Source: Micromonosporaceae bacterium (GTDB lineage Bacteria; Actinomycetota; Actinomycetes; Mycobacteriales; Micromonosporaceae). From it: 64,000 nt of DNA. Below the pieces are notes generated by a model. That model was given only the letters and a program-made list of their open reading frames with translations. It was not told where the DNA came from and did not search any database. Position numbers and translations under genes: made by a program. The stretch is from contig JAHRHA010000005.1 of assembly GCA_020027875.1 (NCBI GenBank), positions 1 through 64,000 of the forward strand, read 5' to 3'. This document shows, piece by piece, positions 32,603 to 41,779 of this stretch (the first letter of the stretch is position 1; each line of letters opens with the position of its first letter).

Positions 32603-34008
32603 GCGGACACCTCCTCACGGCGTACGGGCGAGGCATCGGCTGGGTGCAGCCGGAACGCCTCGACGTGGATCCTATGACGCGGAATGCCGAGGTCCTTTGC
32701 GGCGCCGAGCACCACGGCGGCGAACCCGGGTGGACCGCACACATACACCGTGCGGCCGGCGATGTCGGGCACTAGGGAGGCGAGGCGCGAGGCTGTGATC
32801 GGCTGCTCGCCACGGTCGCCGACAAGGCAGTGCAGCGTACCCCCGCGGCCGCTGACGGCCGGACCAAGCTCGTCCTGGAAGATCAGATCGTCGTGGTCAT
32901 GTGCGCGATACAGCACCGCGGGCGCGGCGTCGGGCGGGAGGTCCTCCAGCAAGGCCCGAATGGGCGTGATCCCGACGCCGGCGGCGATGAGCGCCACCGG
33001 TCGGCCGGGTTGGCGGGCCGACGCGGTGAACGCGCCGTAGGGCCCCTCCATCAGAACCCGCGTGCCCGGGCGGAGCCGATTCAGCGCGCGACTGTGGTCT
33101 CCGACGGCCCGGACGGTGACTCGCAGCCGGCCGCCGTCGAGGACGCCGGATATGGAGTACGGGTGAGCCTGCCACCACAAGCCTCGGGCGAGGAAGCGCC
33201 AGTGGGCGAATTGGCCGCCCGCCAGCGGCAACCGATGAAAGGCGCCTTCGATGATTACCGATACGACGCCCGGTGCCTCGGTTACCACGTCGGCGACACG
33301 GGGTCGGTACCGCACCGTGCGTACGATGGGCAGCCCGAACCGGAACGCCACCAGAGCACCGAGGACGAGCGCGTAAAGACCCAGCCAGAGCCACTGGACC
33401 ACCGGATAGCCGACGAAGATCGCGCCATTCGCGATCTGGTGCGGCACGGCGAGCGCGATCCCCCCGTACATGCTCAAGTGCAGAGCCCACCACGACTCGT
33501 ACCGCAGTCGCCGCCGGATCCGCCACCACGACGCGACGCCAGCGACGAGCATGAGGGACAGGCCTACCGCGGCCAGCGGTACCCACTCGTACGTTGTGAC
33601 GATCGACCAGAACTGCGCCAGCGCTCCGGTCTCGGCCAACGCGGCGTATGCCAGCGTCACCGTCAGGGCGTGAATGACCATCGTACACAGCGTCCACGGA
33701 CCTAGCTTCGCGTGTAGTCGCAGTAGCCGATCTAGCCCGAGGGTGGACTCCAGCACCGGTACGCGGGCCGCGAGCAGGAGTCCGAGCATGGCGAGATAGG
33801 CGCCTAGCAGGCCGGCCAACTGGCCGGCCGCGAGTGCCACGGTCGCGGCGCCTCCGCCGAGGCTGGGTTTCGTGACCCACCATTGGGCCACCACCGCGCC
33901 AAGACACACGCCGGCGAGCGCCACGAGGCCGTCCACCCCTCGTGGTCTGCGCCGCGGCGGCCGTCGGGCGGCCGCGACGATGCGGTTCGGGCGGGCCGTT
34001 CCAGACAC
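32587..34008 (-). CDS. ferric reductase-like transmembrane oxidoreductase (FAD/NAD binding)
   Basis: A 473-residue protein. About six membrane helices lie in residues 25-215, with paired histidines in LHAKLGPW, VIHALTV and LHLSMYGG / VPHQIANG expected to hold heme. A ferredoxin-NADP-reductase-like domain follows: AHPYSISGVL binds FAD, and AAGVGITPIRALLEDL plus YVCGPPGFAAV bind the nucleotide. I use GTG 34008, 10 nt after AAGGAGG; a GTG eight codons earlier is possible. With the FMN-binding and ApbE genes it forms a trans-membrane electron transfer unit. Confidence 0.9.
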   Translation of the reverse strand: MSGTARPNRIVAAARRPPRRRPRGVDGLVALAGVCLGAVVAQWWVTKPSLGGGAATVALAAGQLAGLLGAYLAMLGLLLAARVPVLESTLGLDRLLRLHAKLGPWTLCTMVIHALTVTLAYAALAETGALAQFWSIVTTYEWVPLAAVGLSLMLVAGVASWWRIRRRLRYESWWALHLSMYGGIALAVPHQIANGAIFVGYPVVQWLWLGLYALVLGALVAFRFGLPIVRTVRYRPRVADVVTEAPGVVSVIIEGAFHRLPLAGGQFAHWRFLARGLWWQAHPYSISGVLDGGRLRVTVRAVGDHSRALNRLRPGTRVLMEGPYGAFTASARQPGRPVALIAAGVGITPIRALLEDLPPDAAPAVLYRAHDHDDLIFQDELGPAVSGRGGTLHCLVGDRGEQPITASRLASLVPDIAGRTVYVCGPPGFAAVVLGAAKDLGIPRHRIHVEAFRLHPADASPVRREEVSACDGR

Positions 34009-34106
34009 GATGCCGTCTCCTCCTTGGCTCACACTGGCGAGCCAGGTCGCGCATGGCTGGTTCCCGGCCGAACCATCCTGTGTCGACGACGTGACCTTTC
34101 GGGCCT

Positions 34107-34658
34107 GTGAGCAGGACCACCGTCCCGGATCGCGGAACGTTACTAGCCGGTTGGTTCGCCAAGACGCCGTCGCAGGGCGGCGCGCTGTGCCTCACGGTGC
34201 CGCACGCGCTCATGGCCGGCGCCGGCCTGCCGGCCGCGCTGCTCGACACGGACAAGCGTCACATGATCGAGCAGGAGGGCCTCGATGCCTGGGACGTCTG
34301 GGAGTTCTCGCAATGGGACACATTCGCCGCGCACATCCGCAAGGGCTTCGAGTACGGCAAGCAGCGCTGCACCGCGTACCCTCGCTTCGTCGTCCAGCGC
34401 GACCTCGTTGATTCATTCCTCGACGCCTATCTACCCGTGGTGAAGTCGGTCCGGTTTGGACACCCGCTCGCGGTCTCCACTAAGGACACTGGGCCTGCTG
34501 CGGCGCCCATGCCCGAGCTGGACTTCGGCCCGCTCATCAGTGCGGCGAAGGCCGACGAACTGCGGCACAAGGTCGAAGACGCGATCCGCCACGGCGCGAT
34601 CCCGCTGCACCGCGGCACACTCGAGTCGGGCACATTCCTGCCCGGACAGGACACCTCA
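34107..34658 (+). pseudogene. aldehyde dehydrogenase fragment, truncated at both ends
   Basis: About 180 residues resemble the C-terminal catalytic half of an aldehyde dehydrogenase: SQGGALCLTVPHALMAG, DVWEFSQWDTFAAHIRKG, GKQRCTAYPRFVVQRDLVD, DFGPLISAAKADELR and TFLPGQDTS, where homology stops abruptly at 34658. The N-terminal third, and everything after the GQDT segment, are missing. The reading frame runs on into the next gene but in the wrong register. It is a decayed gene. Confidence 0.7.
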
Positions 34659-34725
34659 CCGGAGTGCGTAGGAGGGCGGGCGAGCGTACGCTCACCAACC
34701 GTCATCCAAACGCATGGAGGTCGAT

Positions 34726-35451
34726 ATGGCACTGGTACGACGTTCGGCAGTGGCTGCGGTCGGCCGGGCCCAGGTCCCTGGGGCGATCCCGCCCCCCGGC
34801 ATCCCGCACCAGGGCGGCGTCGGCGTCGCACCGGTGCCAGGTGTAGCGGCGGCGGGAGCGCAGCCGGGCACCGTGGCGCCGGGATACGAGATGGCCGCCG
34901 CCGTCCCATCGATGCCGGCCAAGGGCTGGGCGGTGGTGACCGGCCTGGGCCTTGCCGGCGCCGGCGCACTCGGGGCGTGGAACATCAACGAACTCATGGC
35001 GCCCTCGGTCTTCCAGGTGGGCAACCAGATGTCCACCTTCGCGGCGCTGTTCGTCTTCTCGGCCGCCGTCGAGCGTGTGCTCGAGCCGTTCTCCCGCTGG
35101 ATGCCTGGCCGCACCGCGCAGGAGCGCTACGAGAAGGCCGTCGCTGATATGGAGAACGGCGTACCGGGTGCCACGAACGCGGCGGCCCACTACAAGGCGG
35201 CCGTCGACTCCGCGCGCGCCTCCCGGGGGGTGCTCATGTGGGGCCTCGCCACCGCTGTCGCCACCGTGCTCTCGGCCGGCGGCGGCTTCTACCTGTTACG
35301 ACTCATCTCGGCGAGCCCGACCTGGAGCGGCGTACCGGTCTGGGCTGACGCGCTCATCACCGGCCTCGTCGTGGGCAGCGGCACCAAGCCGCTGCACGAC
35401 CTCATCAACCGCAACCAGCGGCAAGCGGACGTGACGCAAACCCCCGTCTAA
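34726..35451 (+). CDS. membrane protein of unknown function
   Basis: A 241-residue protein. The N-terminal 55 residues are Pro/Gly/Ala-rich, then three likely membrane helices at about 65-85 (AVVTGLGLAGAGALGAW), 165-185 (GVLMWGLATAVATVLSAGG) and 215-235. Between them lies a charged stretch with EPFSRWMPGRTAQERYEKAV that may be a soluble helix pair. The ATG at 34726 is supported by GGAGGT 6 nt upstream. I do not recognise the family. It stands alone after the aldehyde dehydrogenase remnant and before a bidirectional palindromic terminator. Confidence 0.75.
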   Translation: MALVRRSAVAAVGRAQVPGAIPPPGIPHQGGVGVAPVPGVAAAGAQPGTVAPGYEMAAAVPSMPAKGWAVVTGLGLAGAGALGAWNINELMAPSVFQVGNQMSTFAALFVFSAAVERVLEPFSRWMPGRTAQERYEKAVADMENGVPGATNAAAHYKAAVDSARASRGVLMWGLATAVATVLSAGGGFYLLRLISASPTWSGVPVWADALITGLVVGSGTKPLHDLINRNQRQADVTQTPV

Positions 35452-35457
35452 GCCCCC

Positions 35458-35537
35458 CAAGATCCGCTCGATCATGAGCTGACCGTCGCAAAACAGCGCC
35501 GATCATGACCTCCAGGTCATGATCACGCGGATCTTGG
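35458..35537. repeat. palindromic intergenic element A (bidirectional terminator)
   Basis: Outer arms CCAAGATCCGC (35458-35468) and GCGGATCTTGG (35527-35537) enclose an inner perfect stem GATCATGACCT/AGGTCATGATC at 35501-35524 with a CC loop. It lies between two convergent genes. About 65 bases of it are repeated in the opposite orientation at 63181-63268 with roughly 90% identity. Confidence 0.75.
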
Positions 35538-35540
35538 AGG

Positions 35541-36599
35541 TTAGGCGGAGGCGCGGATTACCAGGTGGGTGTCCAGGACTACCAGCGGCGCCGGGATGTG
35601 CTCGCCCCGGATGTGGGCGACGAGCAGGCGGGCCATTTCCCGCCCCATCGCCTCCACCGGCTGATGCACCGTGGTGAGCGCCGGTTCGGTCTGGCGGGCC
35701 AGCACCGAGTCCTCGAACCCGACCACCGACACGTCGGCGGGGATCCGCCGGCGATACTTGCGCAGCACCCGCATCGCGCCGACGGCCATGAGGTCGGAGG
35801 CGGCGAAGACCGCGTCGAGGTCGGGGTGGCGGTCGAGCAGTGCGCGCATCTCGGTCGCGCCACTGGCCTCGGAGAAGTCGCCGTAGCCCACGCGGGACTC
35901 GTCGACCGGCAGCCCGGCGACCTCGAGAGCTTGGCGGTAGCCAGCCAGCCGGGCGACACCTACGCCCATGTCCTGCGGGCCGGCGATGGCGGCCACCCGC
36001 TGCCGGCCCCGCGCCAGGAGGTGCTCGACCGCGGCCTGGGCACCACCGACGTTGTCGGCGTCGACGCAGCTCATCTGGTCGCTGACGATCTTCACCCGCC
36101 CGCCGGGCTGGCCGCCCACCACGACCGGAAGCCCGCGCTGAGCGAGAAGTGTCGGCAGCGGGTCGTCGCCATGCAGGGAGAGCAGGAGAACTCCGTCCAC
36201 ATGCTGCGGCGTGAGGTGTCGTTCGACCCGTTCCCGTTCGGCCTTGGACTGGGCCATCGCCAACCACAGCTGCAGGGGGGTCTCGAGCAGCATCGAGCTG
36301 ATTCCGCGGATGATGCCGGCGAAGAACGGCTCGCCGAAGACCCGCTCCTCAGACTCTGAGACGACGAGGGCCACCGAATCGGTCCGCTGGGTGACCAGGG
36401 CCCGCGCGGCGCGATTGGGGACATACCCCAGTTCCTGGATGGCCTGCTCCACGGCGGCCTTCGCCGAGGCGGAGACCTGCGGGGAGCCGTTGACCACCCG
36501 GGAGACGGTGCCCCGGCCCACGCCGGCGAGGGCGGCGACTTCGTCCAGCGTCGGTCGCCCCGCCGACCGCATCCGCTGGCTCGTTCGCTGGATCGCCAC
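35541..36599 (-). CDS. cebR: LacI family repressor, CebR-like
   Basis: A 352-residue LacI-type repressor. The helix-turn-helix TLDEVAALAGVGRGTVSRV and hinge NRAARALVTQRTDS are followed by a periplasmic-binding-like effector domain with FAASDLMAVGAMRVL and SVVGFEDSVLARQTEP. It follows bglC by 90 bp on the same strand, at the end of the ceb cluster. The inducer is expected to be cellobiose or a short cello-oligosaccharide, and two CebR-type boxes upstream of the SBP gene support this. ATG 36599 is assumed. Confidence 0.85.
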   Translation of the reverse strand: MAIQRTSQRMRSAGRPTLDEVAALAGVGRGTVSRVVNGSPQVSASAKAAVEQAIQELGYVPNRAARALVTQRTDSVALVVSESEERVFGEPFFAGIIRGISSMLLETPLQLWLAMAQSKAERERVERHLTPQHVDGVLLLSLHGDDPLPTLLAQRGLPVVVGGQPGGRVKIVSDQMSCVDADNVGGAQAAVEHLLARGRQRVAAIAGPQDMGVGVARLAGYRQALEVAGLPVDESRVGYGDFSEASGATEMRALLDRHPDLDAVFAASDLMAVGAMRVLRKYRRRIPADVSVVGFEDSVLARQTEPALTTVHQPVEAMGREMARLLVAHIRGEHIPAPLVVLDTHLVIRASA

Positions 36600-36689
36600 C
36601 GTGGTTCCTCCGCGTGCTCAGGTCGTGGCGGCGCCGCGGACCGCGTGCTGGCTACCGCGGGCCGCGCCTGCCGTATGTGATTGTGCCCG

Positions 36690-38189
36690 TCAGCCTTTCG
36701 CGTCGGCACCCGGAGGGGTCGCGTCGAGCAGGCCATGCCGGCGAATCACATCCGAGTACCAGTGGGCGCTGGCCTTGGGGGTACGGGTCTGGCTGACATA
36801 GTCGACGTAAACAATACCGAACCGGCGCGTATATCCCTCAGCCCACTCAAAGTTGTCCAACAGGGACCAGGCGAAGTAGCCGCGCAACGGCACGCCCGCG
36901 TTGATCGCGTCGTGGCAGGCCTCCAGGTGGGAGTGCAGGTACGCCCGGCGGTCCAGGTCGTTGACCGAGCCGTCGGCGGAGACCTCATCGTCGAACGCGG
37001 CACCGTTCTCGGTGATGTAGAGCGGCACCTGTGGGTAATCGCGGCTCACTCGCTGGAGCACCTCGGTCAGACCAGGAGCATCGATCTCCCAGCCCATCGC
37101 CGTGACCGGCACGCCGCGTCGCACAAACCGGACGCCTCCGCTGCCTGGGTAGGCCGTGGCCGTGCCGTCACCCCGCCAGTCGAGCGACCCGTCCGGTCCC
37201 GGCTCCGGCGCGGCCAGCACGTGGCGGCTGTAGTAGTTGATGCCGAGCATCGACAGCGGCCTGGAGATGATGGCCAGGTCCCCGTCGCGAACATGATCGA
37301 AGTCGGTGATCGCGGCGAGGTCGTTCACCACGTCGGTCGGGTAGCGGCCCAGCAGCACCGGGTCCAGGAAGAACCGATTGCCCAACCCGTCGATACGGCG
37401 GGCGGCGTCCTGGTCCTCCGGCCCGGCCGACGCCGGGGAGATCGCATAAAGGTTAAGCGTGATGCCCACCTCTGAGTCGGGCCATCCCGCGCGGATGGCG
37501 TCGACCGCGAGCCCGTGCCCGAGCAGGAGGTGGTGTGCGGCCCGGACGGCGGACGCCGGGTCGCGCCGCCCGGGCGCGTGAACACCCGAGCCATAGCCGA
37601 GGAAGGCGGAACACCACGGTTCGTTCAGCGTGGTCCAGTTCCGGATGCGATCACCGAGGGCGCCGTGAACCAGCGAGGCGTAGTCGGCGAAGCGCTCGGC
37701 CGTGTCGCGGGCCGGCCAGCCACCGGCATCCTCGATCGGCTGGGGCAGATCCCAGTGGTAGAGCGTCAGCCACGGCTCGATGTCGTGGTCGAGCAGTTCG
37801 TCGACCAGACGCCGGTAGAAGTCGAGACCCGCGGGGTTGGCGGGACCGGCACCGGCGGGCTGCACCCGTGACCACGACACCGAGAACCGGTACGAGCCAA
37901 GACCCAATCGCTTCATCAGAGCGACATCGTCGCGGTAGCGGTGGTAATGGTCGGTCGCGACGTGGCCGGTGTGACCGCCCAGGATCCGGCCTGGAGTCTC
38001 CGCGAATGTGTCCCAGATCGACGGAGTACGGCCATCGGCGGTGGCCGCACCCTCGATCTGATACGCGGCCGTGGATGCGCCCCACAGGAAGCCCTCCGGG
38101 AAGCGCCGCACGCCGTTCGGGCTGCCTGCCGTCGCGGCCTGCGGGTCGGCATCGACCGGCTTTACATCGAGTGGCTGAGAGGTAGTCAC
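36690..38189 (-). CDS. bglC: GH1 beta-glucosidase
   Basis: A 499-residue family 1 glycoside hydrolase. FPEGFLWGASTAAYQIEGA starts the barrel, NWTTLNEPWC supplies the acid/base (Asn-Glu-Pro) and VPLYITENGAAFDDE the nucleophile Glu. GTG 38189 overlaps the permease stop as GTGA. There is no signal peptide, so it splits imported cellobiose in the cytoplasm. This is the expected last gene of the cebEFG-bglC set, although the repressor gene lies directly behind it. Confidence 0.92.
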   Translation of the reverse strand: MTTSQPLDVKPVDADPQAATAGSPNGVRRFPEGFLWGASTAAYQIEGAATADGRTPSIWDTFAETPGRILGGHTGHVATDHYHRYRDDVALMKRLGLGSYRFSVSWSRVQPAGAGPANPAGLDFYRRLVDELLDHDIEPWLTLYHWDLPQPIEDAGGWPARDTAERFADYASLVHGALGDRIRNWTTLNEPWCSAFLGYGSGVHAPGRRDPASAVRAAHHLLLGHGLAVDAIRAGWPDSEVGITLNLYAISPASAGPEDQDAARRIDGLGNRFFLDPVLLGRYPTDVVNDLAAITDFDHVRDGDLAIISRPLSMLGINYYSRHVLAAPEPGPDGSLDWRGDGTATAYPGSGGVRFVRRGVPVTAMGWEIDAPGLTEVLQRVSRDYPQVPLYITENGAAFDDEVSADGSVNDLDRRAYLHSHLEACHDAINAGVPLRGYFAWSLLDNFEWAEGYTRRFGIVYVDYVSQTRTPKASAHWYSDVIRRHGLLDATPPGADAKG

Positions 38190-39097
38190 GCCTTGACCGC
38201 ACCTTCCATGATGCCGCCGATGATCTGGCGACCGAACACAATGAACACGAGCACCAGCGGGAGCGTCGCCACGGCGGTCGCCGCGAAGACGAGCGAGTAG
38301 TCGATGTAGTACGCGTAGGACAGAAACGCCAGCGACACCTGCACAGTCGGGTTCTCCGGCGTCAGGATCGCGTACGGCCAGAGGAAGCTGTTCCACTGCT
38401 CCATGAAGGTGAGCAGGCCGAGCACAGCTGCGGCCGGCCGCAGCGCGGGTAGCACGACGTTCCAGTAGATCCGCAGGGTCGAGCAGCCATCGACGCGCGC
38501 CGCCTCGATCAGCTCGTCCGAGACGGCCTGCGCGGCGTATTGGCGCATCATGAACACGCCGAACGCGCTCACCATGAATGGAACGATGACCGCGAGGATG
38601 TTTCCGTACCACCCGATCGTGTTCATCATGTCCCACAGCGGGATGAGGCCGAGCTGCGTCGGCACCATCATCGTGATGAGCGTCGCGAGCAGTAGCGCGT
38701 TGCGCCCGCGAAAGCGCAGCTTTGCGAAGGCGAAGCCCGCGAGCGTGCCGAAGAGCACCACGCTCACCGTCACCGCCGACGCCACGATCACTGAGTTGAT
38801 CATGCCCTGCCAGAAGTTGGCCGCGTCGGCTTCGAGCACCCGCTGGAAGTTGTCGCCGAACGCGCTGCCGGGGGTACTCGGCGGCGGGACGTCGTTGATC
38901 GTGTCCAGGCTACGGGTCGCGATGATGAACATGTAGTAGAGCGGATAGATCGAGAACAAGACCGCAACGACGAGCGCGAAATACGTCAGCGGGCTGGCGT
39001 GCCACAGCCGGCGCGGTGCGGACTCACGCGCCATGGACAGCGGTGGCGGCACCAACAGCCCGACCGAGCCGGAGGGCCGCTGCGATACCGACGTCAT
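38186..39097 (-). CDS. cebG: carbohydrate ABC transporter permease (CebG type)
   Basis: A 303-residue MalG-type permease with six helices. The cytoplasmic EAA loop DELIEAARVDGCSTLRIYW contacts an ATPase encoded elsewhere (the shared MsiK type is usual). The ATG at 39097 follows GAGGAGGAT; the frame is open 20 codons further without support. It lies 10 bp after cebF and overlaps bglC by 4 bp. Confidence 0.9.
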   Translation of the reverse strand: MTSVSQRPSGSVGLLVPPPLSMARESAPRRLWHASPLTYFALVVAVLFSIYPLYYMFIIATRSLDTINDVPPPSTPGSAFGDNFQRVLEADAANFWQGMINSVIVASAVTVSVVLFGTLAGFAFAKLRFRGRNALLLATLITMMVPTQLGLIPLWDMMNTIGWYGNILAVIVPFMVSAFGVFMMRQYAAQAVSDELIEAARVDGCSTLRIYWNVVLPALRPAAAVLGLLTFMEQWNSFLWPYAILTPENPTVQVSLAFLSYAYYIDYSLVFAATAVATLPLVLVFIVFGRQIIGGIMEGAVKA

Positions 39098-39107
39098 CGG
39101 ATCCTCC

Positions 39108-40073
39108 TCATCGGACGGACTTTCGGATGAGCAGGAAGTTGAGCACCGAAGCCACAATGATCATCAGGAAGAGCATGCCGGCCACCGCCGCGCCGTAGCC
39201 GGCGGTCGTAGTGGTCTCGATTCCCTTCTCGAACATGTACATCGCCACGGTCTGGAACTGGCGCAGGTTGCCACCCAGCGAGTCGCCCGAGAAGATCAAA
39301 GGCTCGGTGAACAGTTGCAGGCCACCGATCGTGGAAATGATCACCACGAAGATGAGCGTTGGCCGGATCATCGGCAGCGTGATGGACCAGAGCTGCCGCC
39401 AGCGGCTGGCGCCGTCGATGGCCGCCGACTCATAGAGATCGCGCGGAATGGCCTGCATCGCGGCGAGGAAGATGAGCGCGTTGTATCCGGTCCATCGCCA
39501 GTCCACCATGACCGAGATAGCGGTCCATGATCCCCAGGTGGTGTTCCGCCAATCAATCGCATCCACGCTGATCAGGCTGAGCACCCAGTTGATCACGCCG
39601 AAGTCGCGTTGGAACAGCGTGCCGAAGACTATGCCGACCGCGGCGACCGAGGTGACGTTGGGGACGAGGATCGCCATGCGGAAGAAGGTGCGCCAGCGCA
39701 GCCCACGGTTGAGGGTGTTGGCCAGGAACAGCGCGAGAAGGATCTGCGGGATCGTGGCCAGCAGGAAGATGCCGACGGTGTTCCTGACGGCGTTCCAGAA
39801 GTAATCATCGCTGAGCAGGTCGACATAGTTCTGCAGACCGATGAATGATCGACGGTCGGGCGCGATGAGGTTCCAGTTATGCAGCGACATCCATACCGTG
39901 CGAATGATCGGGTATAGCCCGAAGATTCCGAAGATGATGAAGAACGGGGCGATGTAGAGGTACGGCGAGGCCTTGAGGTCGAATCGTGCCAGCCGATGGG
40001 CCAGGCGTGGCTTCCGCGGCGCCTGCTCCGGTGATGCCGCGGGCGGCGGCGCCGTGGTGGCTGACAGGCTCAT
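39108..40073 (-). CDS. cebF: carbohydrate ABC transporter permease (CebF type)
   Basis: A 321-residue MalF-type permease. Six helices begin with LYIAPFFIIFGIFGLYPII, and the EAA motif is in DLYESAAIDGASRWRQLWSI. ATG 40073 follows GGAAGGA. It is separated from cebE by 126 bp that hold a strong hairpin, a typical place for lowering permease output relative to the binding protein. Confidence 0.9.
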   Translation of the reverse strand: MSLSATTAPPPAASPEQAPRKPRLAHRLARFDLKASPYLYIAPFFIIFGIFGLYPIIRTVWMSLHNWNLIAPDRRSFIGLQNYVDLLSDDYFWNAVRNTVGIFLLATIPQILLALFLANTLNRGLRWRTFFRMAILVPNVTSVAAVGIVFGTLFQRDFGVINWVLSLISVDAIDWRNTTWGSWTAISVMVDWRWTGYNALIFLAAMQAIPRDLYESAAIDGASRWRQLWSITLPMIRPTLIFVVIISTIGGLQLFTEPLIFSGDSLGGNLRQFQTVAMYMFEKGIETTTTAGYGAAVAGMLFLMIIVASVLNFLLIRKSVR

Positions 40074-40121
40074 GAGGATTCCTTCCCGTGCGCGGCCGGG
40101 CGGATCGTGGATGACGTGCAC

Positions 40122-40178
40122 GGGCTCGATGGCGCCCGGACGGGCGGGCTCGATGGCGCCCGGACGGGCCGGGCGCCA
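40122..40178. repeat. tandem 24-bp duplication forming a hairpin between cebE and cebF
   Basis: GGGCTCGATGGCGCCCGGAC plus GGGC (24 bp) is repeated at 40122-40145 and 40146-40169. The second copy folds with the following bases: TGGCGCCCGG (40154-40163) pairs with CCGGGCGCCA (40169-40178), a perfect 10-bp stem with a 5-nt loop. Confidence 0.65.
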
Positions 40179-40199
40179 CCGAGGCCACTGTCGAGCTAC

Positions 40200-41537
40200 C
40201 TAGAAGGCGCCCTGGGAAGGTACATCGTTGAGGAACTTCGCCCAGGCCTCGTCGGCGTTGAGCTGACCGGACATGAGCGCGTTGAGTGCGGCCTCGAACG
40301 CCTTCTCCTTCACCGATCCGTGCCTCGGACCGAGGTGGACCGGCTGGATGTTCTTCACGCTCTCGCCGAACACCTTGGCGGTCGGCGCGTTGTTGAAGTA
40401 CGGGTTCGTGTAGCCGGTGAAGTCGGTGCTCGCCAGTGCGGTCTTGTTGGTCGGCAGCGGGCCCGACTTCTTGAAGGCGGTCACCTGGCTGGTTGCGTTG
40501 GTCAGGAAGTCGGCGAGCTTCGCCGCCTCCGACTGGTACTTGCTCTGGGCCGGCACCGCGAGCCACGAGCCACCCCAGTTGCCGGAGCCACCGGGCACGG
40601 CGGCCACGTCCCACTTGCCGGAGTTCGCATCGCCCGAGTTGGCCTTGACAATGCCGAGCATCCAGGAGGGGCACATCGTCACCGCGAACGTGCCCTGCTT
40701 GAAGCCCGCGCTCCACTCGGGGGACCAGGTCGCCGTCTTCGCCGCGATGCCCGCGTTGTGAATCTTGACCGAGGTGTCCCAGGCGGCCTTGACGGCCGGG
40801 CTGTTCGCCGCGATGAGGTCTGTGGGCTTGCGGTCAGCCGGCTTGACAGCCGGGTTGTAGAGGTTGTCGTCTTTGTCGTAGAACAGGTCGCCGGTGTGCT
40901 GGAACAGGACGGCGTTGGTCACCGAGGTCAGCGAGTCGACCATGCCCTTGCCGGTCTTGGCCTTGTACTGCAGACCGACCTCAATGAACTTGTCCCAGGT
41001 GGGCCAGGAGGCGGAGACCGCATCCCGCTCAAACGGCATACCGGCCTGTTCGAACAGGTCGCGGCGGTAGCAGGCGGCGAGGCTGCCGACGTCGGTCGGG
41101 AAGCCGATCACCTTGCCGTCGGTGGTCTTACCGAGTTCCCACTTCCACGACAGGTACTCGCCAGACTTGCCCGCGGAAGCGTACTGGCCCAGGTCGACCC
41201 AGTTCGCGGGGTTCAGCTTGAACTCGTTGATGATGCCCTCTTCGAGCGCGACAACGTCGCCCGCACCCTTGCCGGTGGCCAGGTAACGGACGAGCTTGTT
41301 GCGGTAGTCGCCGAGGTCGCCGGTCTTACGCAGCTCGATCTTGATGTTGTTAGCCGTCTCGTATTGCTTGACGAGGTCCTCGTACCCGAACTCACCAAAC
41401 GTGTCGACGATCAATTTATCCGGCTTGGCACCGGCCTCCGGCTTCGCCTCGCCACACGCCGCGGCCGCGCCGAGCGCGGTAACCGCGACGAGAGCAACCG
41501 CTGCAGCTTGGCGCAGGCGGCGCTTCGTAACGCTCAT
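40200..41537 (-). CDS. cebE: extracellular solute-binding lipoprotein (CebE type)
   Basis: A 445-residue family 1 solute-binding protein with a lipoprotein signal: MSVTKRRLRQ, a hydrophobic stretch, and the lipobox LGAAAAC with Cys at 28. Mature features include VDTFGEFGYEDLVKQYE, VVALEEGIINEF and SWLAVPAQSKYQSEAAKLAD. It captures cellobiose or cello-oligosaccharides outside the cell. It is the first gene of the operon and its 200-bp upstream region carries two CebR-type boxes. Confidence 0.9.
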   Translation of the reverse strand: MSVTKRRLRQAAAVALVAVTALGAAAACGEAKPEAGAKPDKLIVDTFGEFGYEDLVKQYETANNIKIELRKTGDLGDYRNKLVRYLATGKGAGDVVALEEGIINEFKLNPANWVDLGQYASAGKSGEYLSWKWELGKTTDGKVIGFPTDVGSLAACYRRDLFEQAGMPFERDAVSASWPTWDKFIEVGLQYKAKTGKGMVDSLTSVTNAVLFQHTGDLFYDKDDNLYNPAVKPADRKPTDLIAANSPAVKAAWDTSVKIHNAGIAAKTATWSPEWSAGFKQGTFAVTMCPSWMLGIVKANSGDANSGKWDVAAVPGGSGNWGGSWLAVPAQSKYQSEAAKLADFLTNATSQVTAFKKSGPLPTNKTALASTDFTGYTNPYFNNAPTAKVFGESVKNIQPVHLGPRHGSVKEKAFEAALNALMSGQLNADEAWAKFLNDVPSQGAF

Positions 41538-41679
41538 CCCGGACCCCTCTCAGGTCGTGATGTTGCTGTGGAAAGTGGGCCTCGCAACACCGAGGTGGGC
41601 TGGGGGCTACCAAACCGTGGCCTCTGAGCAGTGCGAACGCCACACCTGCTGTCTATATGTGGCGGGTGCCACATCTCGA

Positions 41680-41693
41680 CGGGAGCGCTCCCA
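41680..41693. promoter_or_regulatory. CebR-type operator 1
   Basis: CGGGAGCGCTCCCA, 13 of 14 matches to the established CebR box TGGGAGCGCTCCCA and perfectly palindromic over its central 12 bases. It lies 143 bp before cebE. Confidence 0.8.
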
Positions 41694-41732
41694 TAGGAAA
41701 GCGTGTGAGCGCCGCCACTGTCAACAGCTTCG

Positions 41733-41746
41733 TGGGAGCGTTCCCA
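41733..41746. promoter_or_regulatory. CebR-type operator 2
   Basis: TGGGAGCGTTCCCA, 13 of 14 matches, 53 bp (five helical turns) from operator 1, between the cebE promoter region and the convergent pRiA4b-family gene. Looping between the two sites is possible. Confidence 0.75.
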
Positions 41747-41779
41747 ATTCGTTACGGAGGGATGTCCGGTGGTCGTCCG

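Noticed and set aside
34107-35147. A 346-residue continuous frame as one gene
   Set aside because: It joins an aldehyde dehydrogenase remnant to the shadow of the membrane protein at 34726; family similarity stops at 34658.
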